From Methanomassiliicoccaceae archaeon (lineage in GTDB: Archaea > Thermoplasmatota > Thermoplasmata > Methanomassiliicoccales > Methanomethylophilaceae), in the NCBI GenBank assembly GCA_009778275.1, contig WRKC01000089.1, positions 1-14,200 of the forward strand: DNA of 14,200 nt, written 5' to 3'. Both the position numbers and the translations under genes were made by a program. Under the pieces are notes generated by a model that saw nothing but the letters and a program-made list of their open reading frames with translations, did not search any database and had not been told where the DNA came from. Every line of letters starts with the position of its first letter. Position 1 is the stretch's first letter. Shown one piece after another: positions 13,818-14,200 of the stretch.

Positions 13818-14200
13818 ATGCCAAAGATCGTCATGAACCACGGCGCGGGCGGAGAGATCATGCAGGCGTTCCTCTCCAAGCACATTGTATCTCATTTTCC
13901 AAAGACCTGCGGGGATGTCCCCTTGGATGCAATGGATGATTCCGCCGTGATAGATGATATCGTGTTCACTATCGACGGCCACACCGTCGACCCCCTGATA
14001 TTCCCGGGCGGGGACATAGGGAGGATATCCGTTTCCGGGACGGTGAACGACATTTCGGTAATGGGCGCGAGACCCATCGCGATCGCATGCTCCGTCATTC
14101 TGGAAGAAGGGCTGGAGATAGAGATCGTGGACAAGATCATGGAAAGCATGGGTGCGACATCCCGCGAATGCGGCGTTCCGATAATCACCGGCGACACGAA
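13818..14200 (+). CDS. hypE: Hydrogenase maturation protein HypE, N-terminal part, cut by window edge
   Basis: HypE, with HypF, makes the cyanide ligands of the [NiFe]-hydrogenase active site: it carries a thiocarboxamide on its C-terminal Cys and dehydrates it with ATP (AIR-synthase-like fold). The 127 residues here show the family hallmarks: NHGAGGE at the start, DDSAVI, the PLIFPGGDIGRISVSGTVND stretch, MGARPIAI, ILEEG and GVPIITGDT. The C-terminal catalytic Cys is beyond the window. The ATG at 13818 gives the normal N-terminus; a second Met five codons on is a less likely start. The gene is divergent from tRNA-Arg and no other hyp genes are present before the edge. Its presence implies that the organism makes a [NiFe]-hydrogenase. 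Confidence 0.94.
   Translation, partial: MPKIVMNHGAGGEIMQAFLSKHIVSHFPKTCGDVPLDAMDDSAVIDDIVFTIDGHTVDPLIFPGGDIGRISVSGTVNDISVMGARPIAIACSVILEEGLEIEIVDKIMESMGATSRECGVPIITGDT

Noticed and set aside
12646..13836. Long plus-strand open frame of 396 codons
   Set aside because: It runs antisense to the AraC-type gene and straight through the tRNA-Arg gene; it has no recognisable domain and is a by-product of GC-rich codon use on the other strand.

Overview
The window reads as a chromosomal segment of an archaeon. It has a group II chaperonin (thermosome) gene, AT-rich TATA-type promoters about 25 bases ahead of several genes, some genes with almost no leader (copZ, apt, hypE), others with strong GGAGG-type ribosome sites, and frequent ATA, AGG and AGA codons. 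Bacterial-type DnaK/GrpE, a bacterial-type AraC regulator and HypE ([NiFe]-hydrogenase maturation) fit an anaerobic mesophilic euryarchaeon. A Thermoplasmata/Methanomassiliicoccales-like methanogen is my guess from gene content, not something the sequence proves.

Layout. (1) Positions 1-2694, minus strand: protein-folding block, transcribed thermosome, then grpE, then dnaK (cut by the window edge). grpE and dnaK overlap by 13 bases. (2) Positions 2924-7417, plus strand: a tight five-gene operon. It encodes a TPR protein with an internal zinc-binding motif, a zinc-ribbon protein, a four-helix membrane protein, a charged helical protein and an SPFH-domain protein ending in two zinc ribbons. It resembles the bacterial YdjGHI/SPFH envelope-stress modules, but no pspA is seen here. 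This is the most interesting system in the window. (3) Positions 7418-7822: a gene-poor AT-rich gap between convergent genes, holding a nested inverted repeat, a good TATA box and a possible 37-residue ORF or small RNA. (4) Positions 7823-10263, minus strand: the copZ-copA copper chaperone/exporter operon, divergent from apt (plus). (5) Positions 11027-12181: a Fic-domain protein whose promoter and start codon lie among 13-bp tandem repeats. (6) Positions 12235-13140, minus strand: an AraC-type HTH protein with a GyrI-like effector domain. (7) Positions 13141-13669: mostly empty, with possible gene remains. (8) A tRNA-Arg(UCG) on the minus strand, divergent from the 5' part of hypE (plus), which runs off the window.

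How the genes work together. Thermosome, GrpE and DnaK form the folding and stress machinery, and an 8-bp-arm palindrome near the thermosome transcription start is a candidate operator. The SPFH operon probably builds a membrane-associated assembly: membrane protein plus SPFH scaffold plus helical and zinc-ribbon adaptors. CopZ hands Cu(I) to CopA for export. Apt salvages adenine. The Fic protein carries its own inhibitory motif and a C-terminal winged-helix-like region that could act on the repeats at its own promoter. No insertion sequence, CRISPR array or rRNA was seen.
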